Assembly (NCBI RefSeq): GCF_009295825.1
Contig: NZ_WHKF01000005.1
Coordinates: 62,001 to 126,000, forward strand
Direction: 5' to 3'
Length of the DNA: 64,000 bases
DNA from: Marinifilum sp. N1E240
GTDB lineage: Bacteria; Bacteroidota; Bacteroidia; Bacteroidales; Marinifilaceae
This document shows, one piece after another, positions 18,664 to 29,235 of the stretch. The position numbers and the translations under genes were made by a program. The notes below the pieces were generated by a model, which ran no database searches, was not told the origin of the DNA, and saw nothing but the letters and a program-made list of their open reading frames with translations. Numbering within the stretch: the stretch's first letter is position 1; each line of letters starts with the position of its first letter.

Positions 18664-19710
18664 ATGGATAAGTTTGATTATATAGAAAACCCACATCGCA
18701 GATATAACCCATTAACTGGAGAATGGGTTTTAGTGTCGCCGCACAGATCTAAAAGACCATGGCAAGGACAAGTAGAAAAAATTGTAGAAGAGAAAAGACC
18801 TTCTCATGATCCCGAATGTTATTTATGTTCGGGAAATGAGCGAATAGGAGGAGAAAAGAACCCAAATTACGATGATGTTTACGCATTTCAAAACGATTTC
18901 AGTGCCCTTTTACAGGATACCCCAAAAGGAGAATTTTCGGATGGTGATCTATTTAGAGCAGAATGCGAATCTGGAGTCTGTAAAGTAATCTGTTTTAGTC
19001 CTGATCATAGTCTTACTGTTCCTGAGATGAGTGTTGAGAATATTCGAAAGGTTGTTGATTTGTGGTGCAAAGAATATAAGGAGCTTGGAGATCGAAAAGA
19101 AATAGGCTATGTGCAGATTTTTGAAAATAAAGGCTCTATTATGGGCTGTTCAAATCCACATCCTCATGGTCAAATTTGGGCTTCAGGATTGGTTCCATTA
19201 GAAACATCGAAAGAAACAGACACTCAAAAAGAGTATTTCGAAAAACATGGAAATACCATGTTATCTGATTATTTAAAAACTGAACTTGAGAAAGACGAAA
19301 GAATTTTGGTTGAAAATGATTCTTTTGTAGCTTTAGTTCCGTTTTGGGCTGTTTGGCCTTTTGAAACAATGATTATTAGTAAAAGAGCAGTGTCAAATTT
19401 ATTGGAGTTGACTAGTGAGGAAAAAACCGATTTGGCAGATATTTATAAGAAATTAACCGTTATGTATGATAATCTTTTTGAGGTTTCCTTTGCATATTCG
19501 GCAGGATTACATCAAGCTCCAACCGATGGAGAGGAGCATCACGAGTGGCATTTACACATGCATTTCTATCCACCATTATTGCGCTCGGCTAGCGTTAAAA
19601 AGTTTATGGTAGGATACGAAATGCTTGGTACACCGCAGCGTGATATTACAGCGGAAGGAGCTGCTAAACGATTAAAAGAATTATCAAAAGTTCATTATAA
19701 ATACCAATAA
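18664..19710 (+). CDS. galT: Galactose-1-phosphate uridylyltransferase
   Basis: A 348-residue GalT converting galactose-1-phosphate and UDP-glucose to UDP-galactose and glucose-1-phosphate. Visible are the early [17 protein letters not shown], the zinc-site Cys pair region CYLCSG, the nucleophile motif [10 protein letters not shown] (His-Pro-His) near residue 165, and the C-terminal [12 protein letters not shown] metal-binding stretch. It lies between galK and the symporter gene and is surely co-transcribed with galK. Confidence 0.97.
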   Translation: MDKFDYIENPHRRYNPLTGEWVLVSPHRSKRPWQGQVEKIVEEKRPSHDPECYLCSGNERIGGEKNPNYDDVYAFQNDFSALLQDTPKGEFSDGDLFRAECESGVCKVICFSPDHSLTVPEMSVENIRKVVDLWCKEYKELGDRKEIGYVQIFENKGSIMGCSNPHPHGQIWASGLVPLETSKETDTQKEYFEKHGNTMLSDYLKTELEKDERILVENDSFVALVPFWAVWPFETMIISKRAVSNLLELTSEEKTDLADIYKKLTVMYDNLFEVSFAYSAGLHQAPTDGEEHHEWHLHMHFYPPLLRSASVKKFMVGYEMLGTPQRDITAEGAAKRLKELSKVHYKYQ

Positions 19711-19775
19711 GGAGAAATTATTTTTAATAGAATCTCTAATTTGTATCGACTAAAATCGACAATAAAAATTATATT

Positions 19776-21401
19776 ATGAATGGAAATTTTGAAATACTAG
19801 ATTACATCATTTTTGGCTTATATGCCTGTGTAATAATAGGTGTTGGATTGTTTGTATCTCGAACTAAAAAAGGTGAAGAGAAAACGGCAGAAGATTATTT
19901 TTTAGCAGGAAAGACATTACCATGGTGGGCAATTGGAGCTTCTCTAATAGCTGCTAATATATCTGCTGAACAGTTTATTGGTATGTCAGGTTCCGGTTTT
20001 AAAGTAGGATTGGCAATTGCTTCTTACGAATGGATGGCAGCTCTTACTTTAATTATTGTAGCTAAATATTTTTTGCCAATATTCATAAAGCAAGGATTAT
20101 ATACAATTCCTGAATTTGTAGAAAAACGTTTTAATACTTCTTTAAAGACAATTTTAGCCGTTTTTTGGATAGCACTTTTTGTTTTTGTGAATCTTACTTC
20201 GGTATTGTATTTAGGAGGTAAAGCATTAGATACTATTCTTGGGTTAGGAGATGGCGCATCAATTGTTCCATTTATGATAGGATTAGCACTTTTTGCTGCA
20301 GCATATTCAGTTTGGGGTGGTTTATCGGCAGTTGCTTGGACAGATGTGATACAAGTCGTTTTATTAGTTATTGGAGGTCTTGTAACTACAATAATTGCTT
20401 TAAATCATGTAACTCCTGATGGAAATGCAATATCTGGAATGTCTCACATTTTTGATGTTGCTAGTGATAAATTCCATATGATATTAAAAAAGGATAATCC
20501 TGAATTTTCAAATCTACCTGGTATTGCTGTTTTAATTGGTGGTATGTGGGTGGCTAATTTATATTATTGGGGATTTAACCAATATATTATTCAGAGAGCT
20601 TTAGCGGCAAAATCATTAAAAGAGGCTCAACGTGGTATTGCGTTTGCAGCTTTTCTTAAGGTAATTGTTCCTTTAATTGTTGTAGTTCCAGGTATTATTG
20701 CATTTGTAATGTATCAAGAGAATATTGCTGGAGCTGGAGGTGTATTTTCTGATGCTGTAACAGGAAATAACGATCATGCTTATCCTTGGTTGATTAGTAA
20801 TTTTGTACCTGTTGGATTGAAAGGATTAGTTGTTGCTGCATTATCAGCCGCAATTGTATCTTCATTAGCATCTATGCTAAATTCAACTGCGACTATATTT
20901 ACCATGGATATTTATAAACCATATATAAATAAAAACGCAGGTAACAAGCAATTAGTTGGCGTTGGAAGATTATCCGTAATTATTGCTCTGTTTGTTGCTA
21001 CAGCTTTAGCAAATACTATGGGATCAATTCCTCAAATGTTTCAATATATTCAGGAATATACGGGAGTTGTAAGTCCTGGTATTTTAGCTGTATTTTTGAT
21101 GGGATTATTCTGGAAAAAAACCAATGTGAAAGGTGCTATTGTTGGTGTATTGGCATCAATTCCAGTTGCTCTAGCATTAAAATTCTTACCAATTGAAATG
21201 CCATTTTTAGATCAAATGCTATATACTCTTATCATTACAATGGTTGTTATAGTTGGAGTATCATTAAATACAGGAAAAGGCGATGATGACGAAAAAGGTA
21301 TTCCATTATTACCTGAAACTTTTGCAACAGGTAAGAAATTTAATATTAGCGCTTATATTTTGCTAATTGTTTTAGTTGTTCTTTATGCAATTTTCTGGTA
21401 A
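19776..21401 (+). CDS. Sodium/sugar symporter (SSS family, SglT-like)
   Basis: A 541-residue integral inner-membrane protein with about 14 hydrophobic segments. Family motifs include the N-terminal DYFLAGKTLPWWAIGASLIAAN, the AEQFIGMSGSGF sodium-site region and LVVAALSAAIVSSLASMLNSTATIFTMDIY motif near residue 350 (read as a whole, sequence abbreviated here to its recognisable core). Its place behind galK and galT makes galactose the likely substrate, taken up with sodium, as expected in a marine bacterium. It ends in a terminator. Confidence 0.92.
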   Translation: MNGNFEILDYIIFGLYACVIIGVGLFVSRTKKGEEKTAEDYFLAGKTLPWWAIGASLIAANISAEQFIGMSGSGFKVGLAIASYEWMAALTLIIVAKYFLPIFIKQGLYTIPEFVEKRFNTSLKTILAVFWIALFVFVNLTSVLYLGGKALDTILGLGDGASIVPFMIGLALFAAAYSVWGGLSAVAWTDVIQVVLLVIGGLVTTIIALNHVTPDGNAISGMSHIFDVASDKFHMILKKDNPEFSNLPGIAVLIGGMWVANLYYWGFNQYIIQRALAAKSLKEAQRGIAFAAFLKVIVPLIVVVPGIIAFVMYQENIAGAGGVFSDAVTGNNDHAYPWLISNFVPVGLKGLVVAALSAAIVSSLASMLNSTATIFTMDIYKPYINKNAGNKQLVGVGRLSVIIALFVATALANTMGSIPQMFQYIQEYTGVVSPGILAVFLMGLFWKKTNVKGAIVGVLASIPVALALKFLPIEMPFLDQMLYTLIITMVVIVGVSLNTGKGDDDEKGIPLLPETFATGKKFNISAYILLIVLVVLYAIFW

Positions 21402-21472
21402 AGGAAATTGTATAAATATGTTAGTAGTTTATAACAGATAAGAATTTTCCAGTTAATGGGAAATATATAATG

Positions 21473-21522
21473 CCAGGCAGAGTTAGTTTACATTCATTTA
21501 AACTCTGCTTGGTGTTTTTTTA
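21473..21522 (+). terminator. Terminator after the galactose operon
   Basis: Interrupted stem CCA-G-GCAGAGTT against AACTCTGC-T-TGG with a 16-base loop, followed by a run of T. Confidence 0.8.
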
Positions 21523-21536
21523 TTTGAGAATTGGTA

Positions 21537-22520
21537 TTATTCGTTAATTAATAAATTACAGCCACGAATATCCGAATGGTCGAACCTACCTAAAATTTCA
21601 AAACTACCATCGGTATGCATGCGACCTAAATCTTGAGTTTCAATGAATGCACAAGAATGCACATTTGCCAAATCGATTACATTTACTCCGCCACTTCTGC
21701 CAATTTTCTCATACGAAAAAGGATCGTAGGTATCACGAATCATTATTTTCATCCACGAAGGTGTGTGGAACAAACTGTTTCCTTTCGAATAGGCTTGCGA
21801 TAACAATTCTGTCATTCCGTATTCCGAATGAACTTCAGTAACATTTAATCTATCGCATAAAAAGGCATGTAATTCTTCTCGGGTAATTTCTTTTCTGCGA
21901 CCTTTCATACCGCCAGTTTCCATTATAATTACATCAGAGAAATCTAGTTTATATTTTTCAGCTAAATCTAACAGAGCAAAGCTAACGCCCAATAAAAGTA
22001 TTTTTTGATTGGATTTTTTTAGTTCAGATATTGTAGCGATTAGTTCTTCATGATTGTGAAGATAAAAACCACTTTTAGGGTGGTTGCTATCCTTTATCAT
22101 ATGCTCCATCATATAGATTAATGAAGAACCTTCTCTCTCAAGGTAAGAGGGCAAAAGAGCAAGAATACAGTAATCCTTAACCGAATGGTAGTATTGTTCA
22201 AATCCTTTCGTGAAACTAGCTTCATATATTCCCAAATCAGGAACAAAATGACGACTGGTTAATGAGCCTGTGGTTCCACTGCTTGTGAAAATCGCTTTAG
22301 CAGTAACTGAAGTAGAGGTTATTTTATGTGATTTAAAAAACTCGATGGGAAGAAAAGGAATCTGACAAATTTGATTTACACTATTGATATTGCAATTTAG
22401 ATGATGTAAATATTCTTTGTAAACTTTATTATTTTTAGCTTGATATTGAAAAACCTCTATAGTAAGTTTCTCAAATTCTTCATTGTTTGATATGTTGAAT
22501 ATCCTTTCTTTCCAATTCAT
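21537..22520 (-). CDS. LuxE-like acyl-protein synthetase / acyltransferase
   Basis: A 327-residue member of the LuxE/PaaK-related adenylate-forming family. It has the P-loop-like FTSSGTTGSLTSRH near residue 78 and the EYGMTELLSQAYS motif near residue 235, both typical of this group, plus a final GRSGGVNVIDLAN region. LuxE activates and transfers acyl groups, but in Bacteroidota these proteins stand without lux genes and their role, perhaps in cell-surface or polymer acylation, is unknown. It lies downstream of the adhesin gene on the same strand, separated by a terminator. Confidence 0.8.
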   Translation of the reverse strand: MNWKERIFNISNNEEFEKLTIEVFQYQAKNNKVYKEYLHHLNCNINSVNQICQIPFLPIEFFKSHKITSTSVTAKAIFTSSGTTGSLTSRHFVPDLGIYEASFTKGFEQYYHSVKDYCILALLPSYLEREGSSLIYMMEHMIKDSNHPKSGFYLHNHEELIATISELKKSNQKILLLGVSFALLDLAEKYKLDFSDVIIMETGGMKGRRKEITREELHAFLCDRLNVTEVHSEYGMTELLSQAYSKGNSLFHTPSWMKIMIRDTYDPFSYEKIGRSGGVNVIDLANVHSCAFIETQDLGRMHTDGSFEILGRFDHSDIRGCNLLINE

Positions 22521-22550
22521 AATGGTGCAAAGTTAATGTAAAATCATAAA

Positions 22551-22578
22551 AAAACGACTGATGTAGATCAGCCGTTTT
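22551..22578 (-). terminator. Terminator of the adhesin gene
   Basis: On the minus strand AAAACG-G-CTGAT, loop CTAC, ATCAG-T-CGTTTT, followed by further T residues. It directly follows the adhesin stop codon. Confidence 0.85.
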
Positions 22579-22587
22579 CCTTCTATT

Positions 22588-25500
22588 TTATTCGTGATAT
22601 AGAATTGGTTTTGGTTTTGGATAAATTGTCATTAAAATTTTGTTACTCTCTATTTCGCAGCCATTTGTGTCAGTTATTTTTGTTTTAACTAAATCTCCAT
22701 CTGTTAAGCTATTTATTGTAAGTGTATTGCCAGATATTCCAGATGTAATATCAGTTCCATTAACAAAAAACTTATAAGTGTAGCCCGGATTGCCATTTGT
22801 GGCTGTAGCTGTAAATATTGCATCTTCTCCTTCGCAAGATGAATTACCGGTTGGTCCGGAAATGGATGCACTTAAATTTGACAGAACAGTAATCTGAACT
22901 ATATGAGTGGAAATATTTGAGTGTATATCTTCTACTGTCCATGTTATATTGGAGATTCCTAAAGGAAATGATTTACCATCTAAACTATTGCCTCCACCAT
23001 CGTAATTGTGAGTAATCGAATTTATTCCACAATTATCTGTAGCGGTAATATCGAAAGTTGTTCCACTTACAATATATTGGCATCCACTTGTGTTTGGATT
23101 TAAATTTCTGTCAGTAGTGTTATTTAGTGTAGGTTTCTCATTATCAGTTATTGTTACAGTAAATATGGATTGAATTGGTCCATTTCCAGAAGCATCAGTA
23201 TATTCATAAGTAACAGTAGTGATTCCAACAGGGAAGTTTGAACCACTTGACAATCCGGCAATTAATGTTCCGCTTTGATCTCCATCGCAGTTATCAGTGA
23301 AAACCGGACCAGTATAGTTAACTATTGCTCCACAAATTCCGGCTTCAGCAGATAAGGTGATATTTTCTTGCGTTGTTTTGATTGTAGGGTTACTATTATC
23401 TAAAATGGTAATATCAGTTGTACAAGTTGTACTCGATAGATCCTCGTCAGTTACTGTTAATGTTACCGAAACGGTTCCTTTATCTGAGCAATCGAAAGTG
23501 TTTGGAGAAACAGATAAACTCACTGTTCCACCATCGCTATCATCATTTGATCCATTGTCTATTTCGGCAGGTGTTAGCGTATAAGATCCTGAAGCATCCA
23601 AGTAAATGCTCACGCCACTTTCACAAATAGCTACTGGTGGATCATTATCTACTATAACGTTAATGGAAACAGTTGCAGTGTTTGATTCTGCTAATGAATT
23701 ATCTTTTATGGTATAAGTGAAACTATCTGAACCAGTAAAGTTGTTATTAGGAGTATAAGTAACTTCGCCGGTGATAAAATTTTGCGAAAGACTACCATTT
23801 GCCGGACCAGATTGAACAAGTACACTCGCTTTATCAATGGTTTGATTGCCATCAATGTCGGTATCGTTTGCCAGAACATCAATGGTAACGGCTGTATCTT
23901 CATTTGTTGAAGTGTTGTCGTTATTCGCAACAGGTGCAGCATCATTATTAAAAATTACGTTTATACTTGCACTTGCCTGTACCGCATCTCCATTTCCATC
24001 AGTTACTTTATATGTGAAACCATCCGATCCGAAATATTCTGAATTTGGGGTATAGGTAAATGTACCATCAGCATTAAGTATAAGGCTACCGTTACTCACA
24101 TCGCTAACCAAAGAGTAGGTAATTGGCAGATCAAATAAATTCTGGTCATTGCTACTCACATCATCATTAAGAGCTGTGTCTTCAGGAGTTGAATAGGTAT
24201 CGTTATTGGCAATTGGTAAATCATTAATTGGATTTACAGTAATGCTAACTGTGGCAGTTGATTGATCTCCATCAATATCTTCAATTGTATATTGGAAAGA
24301 ATCGCTGCCGTTATAGTTGGCAGTTGGTGTGTAGGTGAAACTACCATCGTTGTTAACTACAAGATTTCCATTTGCTGGATCAGTGTTATTGATTACTAAA
24401 ACAGGAGGATCGCCAAGTCCTAGATCATTTGACATTACATTGTTTGATAAAATAGCATCTTCATCAAAGGTGAAGTTATCATTACGTGCATCCGGAGTAT
24501 CATCATCATCAAGAATTGTTCCTGTTGCCTGACTGATACCTATTTCAACCTTATTTGGCGGATTTCCAATTTCAACGGTAAAAGTTTCATTTCCTTCTTC
24601 CTCAGTGTCCTGAATAGTTGGAATACTAAGAGTTATGTTGGATTGATTTGCAGGCAATGATATGGATGTCCAACCGTTGCCATTAAAATCTGCAGGCGAT
24701 TCCGCAGTTCCATTTAAGGTTCTATAATCGAAAGTAATATCAGAACTTCTTACCGGGCTTACTGATATTGTGAAATTTAATGTACTTCCTTCAGTAGCTG
24801 ACGCATTTGAAATAGAAAGAGTGGGATTTCCTTCATTATCTAAAATGGTTCCATTTGCTGAGGTATTTCCAAGCAATGCATTGTTTACTGATGAAAAGTT
24901 AACAACGAAGGCTTCGGTTTGCTCATTTGCATTATCATCTTGTGTAACAAAGGCTGGGAAATTTACCGAAGTACTTCCTGCTGGAATTGTGATGGTTCCT
25001 GTAGAAAATGATGAGTAATTTATAAAATCATTTTGTTTTGCGTTGGTTGGTCCAGTACTTAATGCTATTTGATAATCGAAGGTAATGTCTACATTTGCTG
25101 TATGGTTAAGTACCGCCTGGAACACAATATTTGTTCCTTCAACTTCACCAACATTTGCAACTGTTATAGTTGGCATTCCGTCATTGTCGATTATGGATAT
25201 GCTTGCATTTGTATTGCCAGCCGATGTATTGCTAAGATTACTTAATTGCAAATCGAAATATTCATTGGTTCCTGGTTCATAAATGTTGTCATCAATTATT
25301 GAAACGCTAAGAGTTTTATCTTTTTCTCCCGGATCAAAACTTATGCTTCCGCTGTAGATTGAAGATGTGTAATCATTGGGATGAGTAGCTGTATTATCAG
25401 ATAAAGTATAATTTATACTTACTGTTTTGCCACTTTCGGTATTTAAGTTAACAGGTAAATTTACTGTTCCTACATCTTCATTATAACTTTGATCAGTAAC

Positions 25501-27567
25501 AGAAATAATTGGAAGAGGATCATTGTCATCTTTAATTGTAGCAGTTCCTGATACTATGCTTTCAACGGCGTCAGTTACATCATTAATAGTAAATGTAAAA
25601 TTTTCATCATTTTCATTTAAAATATCATTTGTGATTGGGACTGAAATTTCAATAGAACTCTCGCCTGATGTTATCGTACCGGTACCAGATTTTGGTGTAT
25701 AATCTTTTCCACTGGCAGCAGTTCCTGCATTGGTTTGATATTTAAAAGTAACGTCAACATTATCACTAGCTAACCAAGGGTGAGATAATTCAACTCTAAA
25801 TACTGCATTAAGATCACTTCCTTCAATTACTGTTATATTTGTAGTTGTTACAGACAAACAAGGTAGAATTCGAATTTCGTTTGAAGGGAATGATTCGGTT
25901 GTTGATGCTCCACAGGGAGATAAACCAGTTACTTTATATCTACCGGGCTCGGATGGTTCATAGGTGGCATCATCATTCGCAGAAATAATAGTTCCATCTT
26001 TGTACCAATTGTAGTTTGTAAAGCCAGTTGCAGTTAATACTACATTATCACCGCATAAGCCTTGTTCTGCAATTTCAGGATTTTGATCAATTTGTGGTAT
26101 ATCTCCGAATCCTGAGAAAAAACCTCCTCCACCAACATTATTACTTTCAACAGCCAGCATTACGTTTAATGCACTTGTAGAAGATATGTCAAAAATCCAA
26201 TTGGAGCCTTTTTCATATATATCCCTAGTAAGCTCTGATTTAGGAATATTGTAGGTTTCCCAATAGGTGTTTCCTGGAACTGTTTTTCGGTAAGTGGATG
26301 CATTTTGAAGATTTTTCCCATTTAGCTGTATTTGTGATCCTGATTGGGTGACTAATTTTAAAATTGGGTTTACAGGTAAGCTGGAAAGTTTGTTCGTAAA
26401 AGCTATTGTAACCTCTTTGTCCGCGGTACATTTTAGAGGAGGTATAAAACACAAACCGGCAGTTTGTTTTTTGTTTGCTCCTGATAGTGTTTGATAACAA
26501 AAAATCTTTTTATCTGAATGTATGTATAAGTTTTTGTTAGTTCCATAATCCGAGTAATTGGTAAAGTAATATTCTCCTTTGTCAAGAGTTGCACTTGGTG
26601 ATGAATTTCCTTTTATATATACTTTTGTATTATCTTCAGTTGCAATTATTAATGCTCTCTCATTGTCTTTAGCCCCACCACTATAACCTTCACCTTTTAT
26701 TACAATATATTCTTTACCTACAACCTCAGTTGGAACCAATTGATCAAATCCAACATCACGTCCAGGGTTAGAACTTGCAAAACCAGAGGCACACCATGAA
26801 CCAGAATTTACAGCAATAGGTTTATTGGAAATTATGTGAGTTCCATTTACGACATTCAAGTTTTTAGTTGAACCTTGTTGTGATTTAATATCGTTTACAC
26901 TAACTCCAATAACTGCAGATTGACCTTTGTTTAAACTCAAGGTAAATGTATTTGACGTTTGTCCTGAAAAAAGTACATTAGGATTGTCGAAAGTTATATT
27001 GGTATTATTCTCAGTTGCCATGACACCAATAAAATGTCCATTGTACTGATCGTAGCCACCTTTTGAAGAGTACATGTGACCACTGTAAAAGTCTGTTCCT
27101 AAACCCGTGGTACCCTTGGAAGTAAGTAAATCGCCCTGCGCCCCAGATTTCTGCTGAATACTGACAAAAAATTTCTTTGGACCTGATACAATTAGTCCTT
27201 CGATATCTAAAACATTATTTAATTGAGTTGCGCCAATAACCCCTTGTGAACCTAAACCACTTGCAGGTGTGTTGTTTGTACTTGAAGTATAAGCAGAATA
27301 ATTTAAACTGATTTTTTGCGGATTAGAACTCGATAGGCTTACAGTACGTGAAAAAGTTCCGTCATTGTTTTTTATTGTTACATTAAAGGCGGTTGTTTCC
27401 GAGGTTGTAAGCACTAATCTGTGATCCTGAACATTCGAGCTATGGCTCGAAAATGAGCACATTGGTGGGATATAGTGAATGCTATCAATCTGGGCATGTG
27501 AATTTTTGCTTAACAGTAGTAATAAACAAATAACTGTAATTGCTAGTGTAAGTAGAATTTTTTTCAT
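22588..27567 (-). CDS. Giant secreted repeat protein (IgGFc-binding-like, Calx-beta, cadherin-like, HYR)
   Basis: A 1659-residue exported protein. Residues 1-25 are a signal peptide ending HAQ. Roughly 30-490 resemble the IgGFc-binding N-terminal module; 490-570 an Ig-like segment; 570-1025 hold four Calx-beta repeats (EGSDLNAVFRVELS, NEDVGTVNLPV, EGTNIVFQAVL, EGSTLNFTISV); 1026-1310 three cadherin-like repeats with DGSFTYTP-type motifs and DED/PEDT/NEDT openings; 1390-1560 HYR-type modules (NCDGDQSGT, TDNCGINSITH). The last 90 residues form one PKD/Ig-like unit. It probably binds calcium and acts in adhesion or gliding. It stops at a linker-like PKPKPILYHE and shows no type IX C-terminal sorting domain, which is unusual for such a protein. 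Confidence 0.82.
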   Translation of the reverse strand: MKKILLTLAITVICLLLLLSKNSHAQIDSIHYIPPMCSFSSHSSNVQDHRLVLTTSETTAFNVTIKNNDGTFSRTVSLSSSNPQKISLNYSAYTSSTNNTPASGLGSQGVIGATQLNNVLDIEGLIVSGPKKFFVSIQQKSGAQGDLLTSKGTTGLGTDFYSGHMYSSKGGYDQYNGHFIGVMATENNTNITFDNPNVLFSGQTSNTFTLSLNKGQSAVIGVSVNDIKSQQGSTKNLNVVNGTHIISNKPIAVNSGSWCASGFASSNPGRDVGFDQLVPTEVVGKEYIVIKGEGYSGGAKDNERALIIATEDNTKVYIKGNSSPSATLDKGEYYFTNYSDYGTNKNLYIHSDKKIFCYQTLSGANKKQTAGLCFIPPLKCTADKEVTIAFTNKLSSLPVNPILKLVTQSGSQIQLNGKNLQNASTYRKTVPGNTYWETYNIPKSELTRDIYEKGSNWIFDISSTSALNVMLAVESNNVGGGGFFSGFGDIPQIDQNPEIAEQGLCGDNVVLTATGFTNYNWYKDGTIISANDDATYEPSEPGRYKVTGLSPCGASTTESFPSNEIRILPCLSVTTTNITVIEGSDLNAVFRVELSHPWLASDNVDVTFKYQTNAGTAASGKDYTPKSGTGTITSGESSIEISVPITNDILNENDENFTFTINDVTDAVESIVSGTATIKDDNDPLPIISVTDQSYNEDVGTVNLPVNLNTESGKTVSINYTLSDNTATHPNDYTSSIYSGSISFDPGEKDKTLSVSIIDDNIYEPGTNEYFDLQLSNLSNTSAGNTNASISIIDNDGMPTITVANVGEVEGTNIVFQAVLNHTANVDITFDYQIALSTGPTNAKQNDFINYSSFSTGTITIPAGSTSVNFPAFVTQDDNANEQTEAFVVNFSSVNNALLGNTSANGTILDNEGNPTLSISNASATEGSTLNFTISVSPVRSSDITFDYRTLNGTAESPADFNGNGWTSISLPANQSNITLSIPTIQDTEEEGNETFTVEIGNPPNKVEIGISQATGTILDDDDTPDARNDNFTFDEDAILSNNVMSNDLGLGDPPVLVINNTDPANGNLVVNNDGSFTYTPTANYNGSDSFQYTIEDIDGDQSTATVSITVNPINDLPIANNDTYSTPEDTALNDDVSSNDQNLFDLPITYSLVSDVSNGSLILNADGTFTYTPNSEYFGSDGFTYKVTDGNGDAVQASASINVIFNNDAAPVANNDNTSTNEDTAVTIDVLANDTDIDGNQTIDKASVLVQSGPANGSLSQNFITGEVTYTPNNNFTGSDSFTYTIKDNSLAESNTATVSINVIVDNDPPVAICESGVSIYLDASGSYTLTPAEIDNGSNDDSDGGTVSLSVSPNTFDCSDKGTVSVTLTVTDEDLSSTTCTTDITILDNSNPTIKTTQENITLSAEAGICGAIVNYTGPVFTDNCDGDQSGTLIAGLSSGSNFPVGITTVTYEYTDASGNGPIQSIFTVTITDNEKPTLNNTTDRNLNPNTSGCQYIVSGTTFDITATDNCGINSITHNYDGGGNSLDGKSFPLGISNITWTVEDIHSNISTHIVQITVLSNLSASISGPTGNSSCEGEDAIFTATATNGNPGYTYKFFVNGTDITSGISGNTLTINSLTDGDLVKTKITDTNGCEIESNKILMTIYPKPKPILYHE

Positions 27568-27640
27568 AGTAGAATGTAAGTGACTTAGAATAATACTACG
27601 AAAAATAAATATTTTTGTTTAAGTCAACTAATTAAAAATA

Positions 27641-27668
27641 AAAAAGCAGCCTAGAAAGACTGCTTTTT
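27641..27668 (-). terminator. Terminator of pgk
   Basis: AAAAAGCAG and CTGCTTTTT arms separated by ten bases; on the minus strand it follows the pgk stop and ends in T residues. Confidence 0.85.
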
Positions 27669-27700
27669 GGTATCCCAAAGGGATTGTATTTTATTGGAGA

Positions 27701-28888
27701 TTAACCTCTGATAGAAGTTACACCAGGAAGCTCTTTACCTTCAATATACTCAAGAAGAGCTCCACCACCAGTAGAAACATAGCTTACTTTATCAGCTAAA
27801 TTGTACTTGTTGATAGCAGCAACAGAATCACCACCACCAATAAGAGAGAAAGCACCTTTTTCAGTAGCTGTTACAATAGCATCAGCAATTGCTTTGGTTC
27901 CTTTAGCAAAAGTATCCATTTCGAATACTCCTACAGGACCATTCCAAAGAATAGTTTTAGATTCCTCGATAACTTTTTTGAAGCTTTCAATTGTAGCGTC
28001 AGCAACATCTAAGCCCATCCAACCTTCAGGAATAGCATTTACATCGCAAGCTTTAGTATTTGCTTCATTAGAAAAATCATCAGCAATAAGAGCATCAGAA
28101 GCCAAGTGTAGTTTTACATTGTTTTCTTTTGCTTTTTGTAAGATTTCTCTAGCAGTTTCTAATTTGTCATCTTCAACCAATGAGTTACCAATGCTTCCGC
28201 CCATAGCTTTCACAAAAGTGTATGTCATACCACCACCAATAATCAAGTTATCAACTTGTGACATTAAGGTTTGAATGATTTCAATTTTAGAAGAAACTTT
28301 AGCCCCACCCATAATTGCTGTTAATGGACGCTTAGTATCTTTCAATACTTTATCAACGCTCGACAATTCACCTTCCATTACATAACCGAACATTTTGTCA
28401 TTAGGGAAGAATTTTGCAATTACAGCAGTAGATGCGTGAGCACGGTGAGCTGTACCGAATGCATCATTGATCCAAAGGTCAGCTAAGTCAGCTAATTTTT
28501 TAGCGAATGCCTCGTCACCTTTTTTCTCTTCATCGTAAAATCTAAGGTTTTCAAGAAGCAAAACTTCTCCATCCTTTAAATCAGCAGCCATTGTTTTAGC
28601 ACTTTCGCCAATACAGTCATCTGCAAATTTAACGTCAACACCAATCGATTTTGAAAGGTGAGCAACGATGTGTTTCAACGAGAATTTTTCATCAACACCT
28701 TTTGGTCTTCCTAGGTGAGACATTAGAATAACAGAACCGTTACCTTCTAAAACTTTTTTGATAGTTGGAAGGGCAGCACGGATACGTGTATCATCTGTAA
28801 TTTCGAACTGGTCGTTCAAAGGCACGTTGAAATCCACTCGGATAATAGCCTTTTTTCCTGAAAAATTGTATGAATCAATTGTTTGCAT
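27701..28888 (-). CDS. pgk: Phosphoglycerate kinase
   Basis: A 395-residue glycolytic kinase transferring phosphate between 1,3-bisphosphoglycerate and ADP. The signature [10 protein letters not shown] near residue 17, the SHLGRPKG substrate loop near residue 58, GGAKVSSKI near 195 and the C-terminal GGGDSVAA nucleotide loop are all present. Full length, single-gene unit with its own promoter and terminator. Confidence 0.98.
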   Translation of the reverse strand: MQTIDSYNFSGKKAIIRVDFNVPLNDQFEITDDTRIRAALPTIKKVLEGNGSVILMSHLGRPKGVDEKFSLKHIVAHLSKSIGVDVKFADDCIGESAKTMAADLKDGEVLLLENLRFYDEEKKGDEAFAKKLADLADLWINDAFGTAHRAHASTAVIAKFFPNDKMFGYVMEGELSSVDKVLKDTKRPLTAIMGGAKVSSKIEIIQTLMSQVDNLIIGGGMTYTFVKAMGGSIGNSLVEDDKLETAREILQKAKENNVKLHLASDALIADDFSNEANTKACDVNAIPEGWMGLDVADATIESFKKVIEESKTILWNGPVGVFEMDTFAKGTKAIADAIVTATEKGAFSLIGGGDSVAAINKYNLADKVSYVSTGGGALLEYIEGKELPGVTSIRG

Positions 28889-28921
28889 TGGAAATAATCT
28901 TTAGTTTTTTTTCTTACCAAA

Positions 28922-28953
28922 CAAAGGTATGTTTTTATTCAAATTGCTGCAAA
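28922..28953 (-). promoter_or_regulatory. pgk promoter
   Basis: On the minus strand TTTG (28953-28950), 20 bases, then TACCTTTG (28929-28922). This is a full match to the Bacteroidota -33/-7 pattern and would start transcription about 28 bases before the pgk ATG. Confidence 0.7.
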
Positions 28954-29102
28954 AAAGAAAGGCTGAACTATCTTAACGTAAAGTAGTTTAGGTTGTTACG
29001 GTGTAATTTCTATGGTTTTGAAACGATTGCATAAATTTTTCATCATTCGTATTTGTCCTTAAAAACGTCATTTTTTTCACTTTCCAATCTATAATAAATG
29101 AA

Positions 29103-29198
29103 TTTGATAAAGCTCTTGTATATTTTTTTAACTTTGGATACCCTGATGTATTTTTGCAATCAATTCAGGTTTGTGATAAAATGGATGTGCCATTTTAT
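29103..29198 (+). promoter_or_regulatory. holB promoter and leader hairpin
   Basis: TTTG (29103-29106) and TAACTTTG (29129-29136) are separated by 22 bases and would start transcription near 29143. The leader contains a perfect 9-bp hairpin at 29176-29198 (ATAAAATGG, loop ATGTG, complement) about 38 bases before the start codon. The rest of the 347-bp gap from pgk to holB shows nothing else that I can name. Confidence 0.5.
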
Positions 29199-29235
29199 AC
29201 AGGAATGCTTCTAAATCAGATCAGAACACAATTTC

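Noticed and set aside
22588-27567. Several open frames antisense to the adhesin gene
   Set aside because: They are shadows of the repeat-rich coding strand without start context or protein features.
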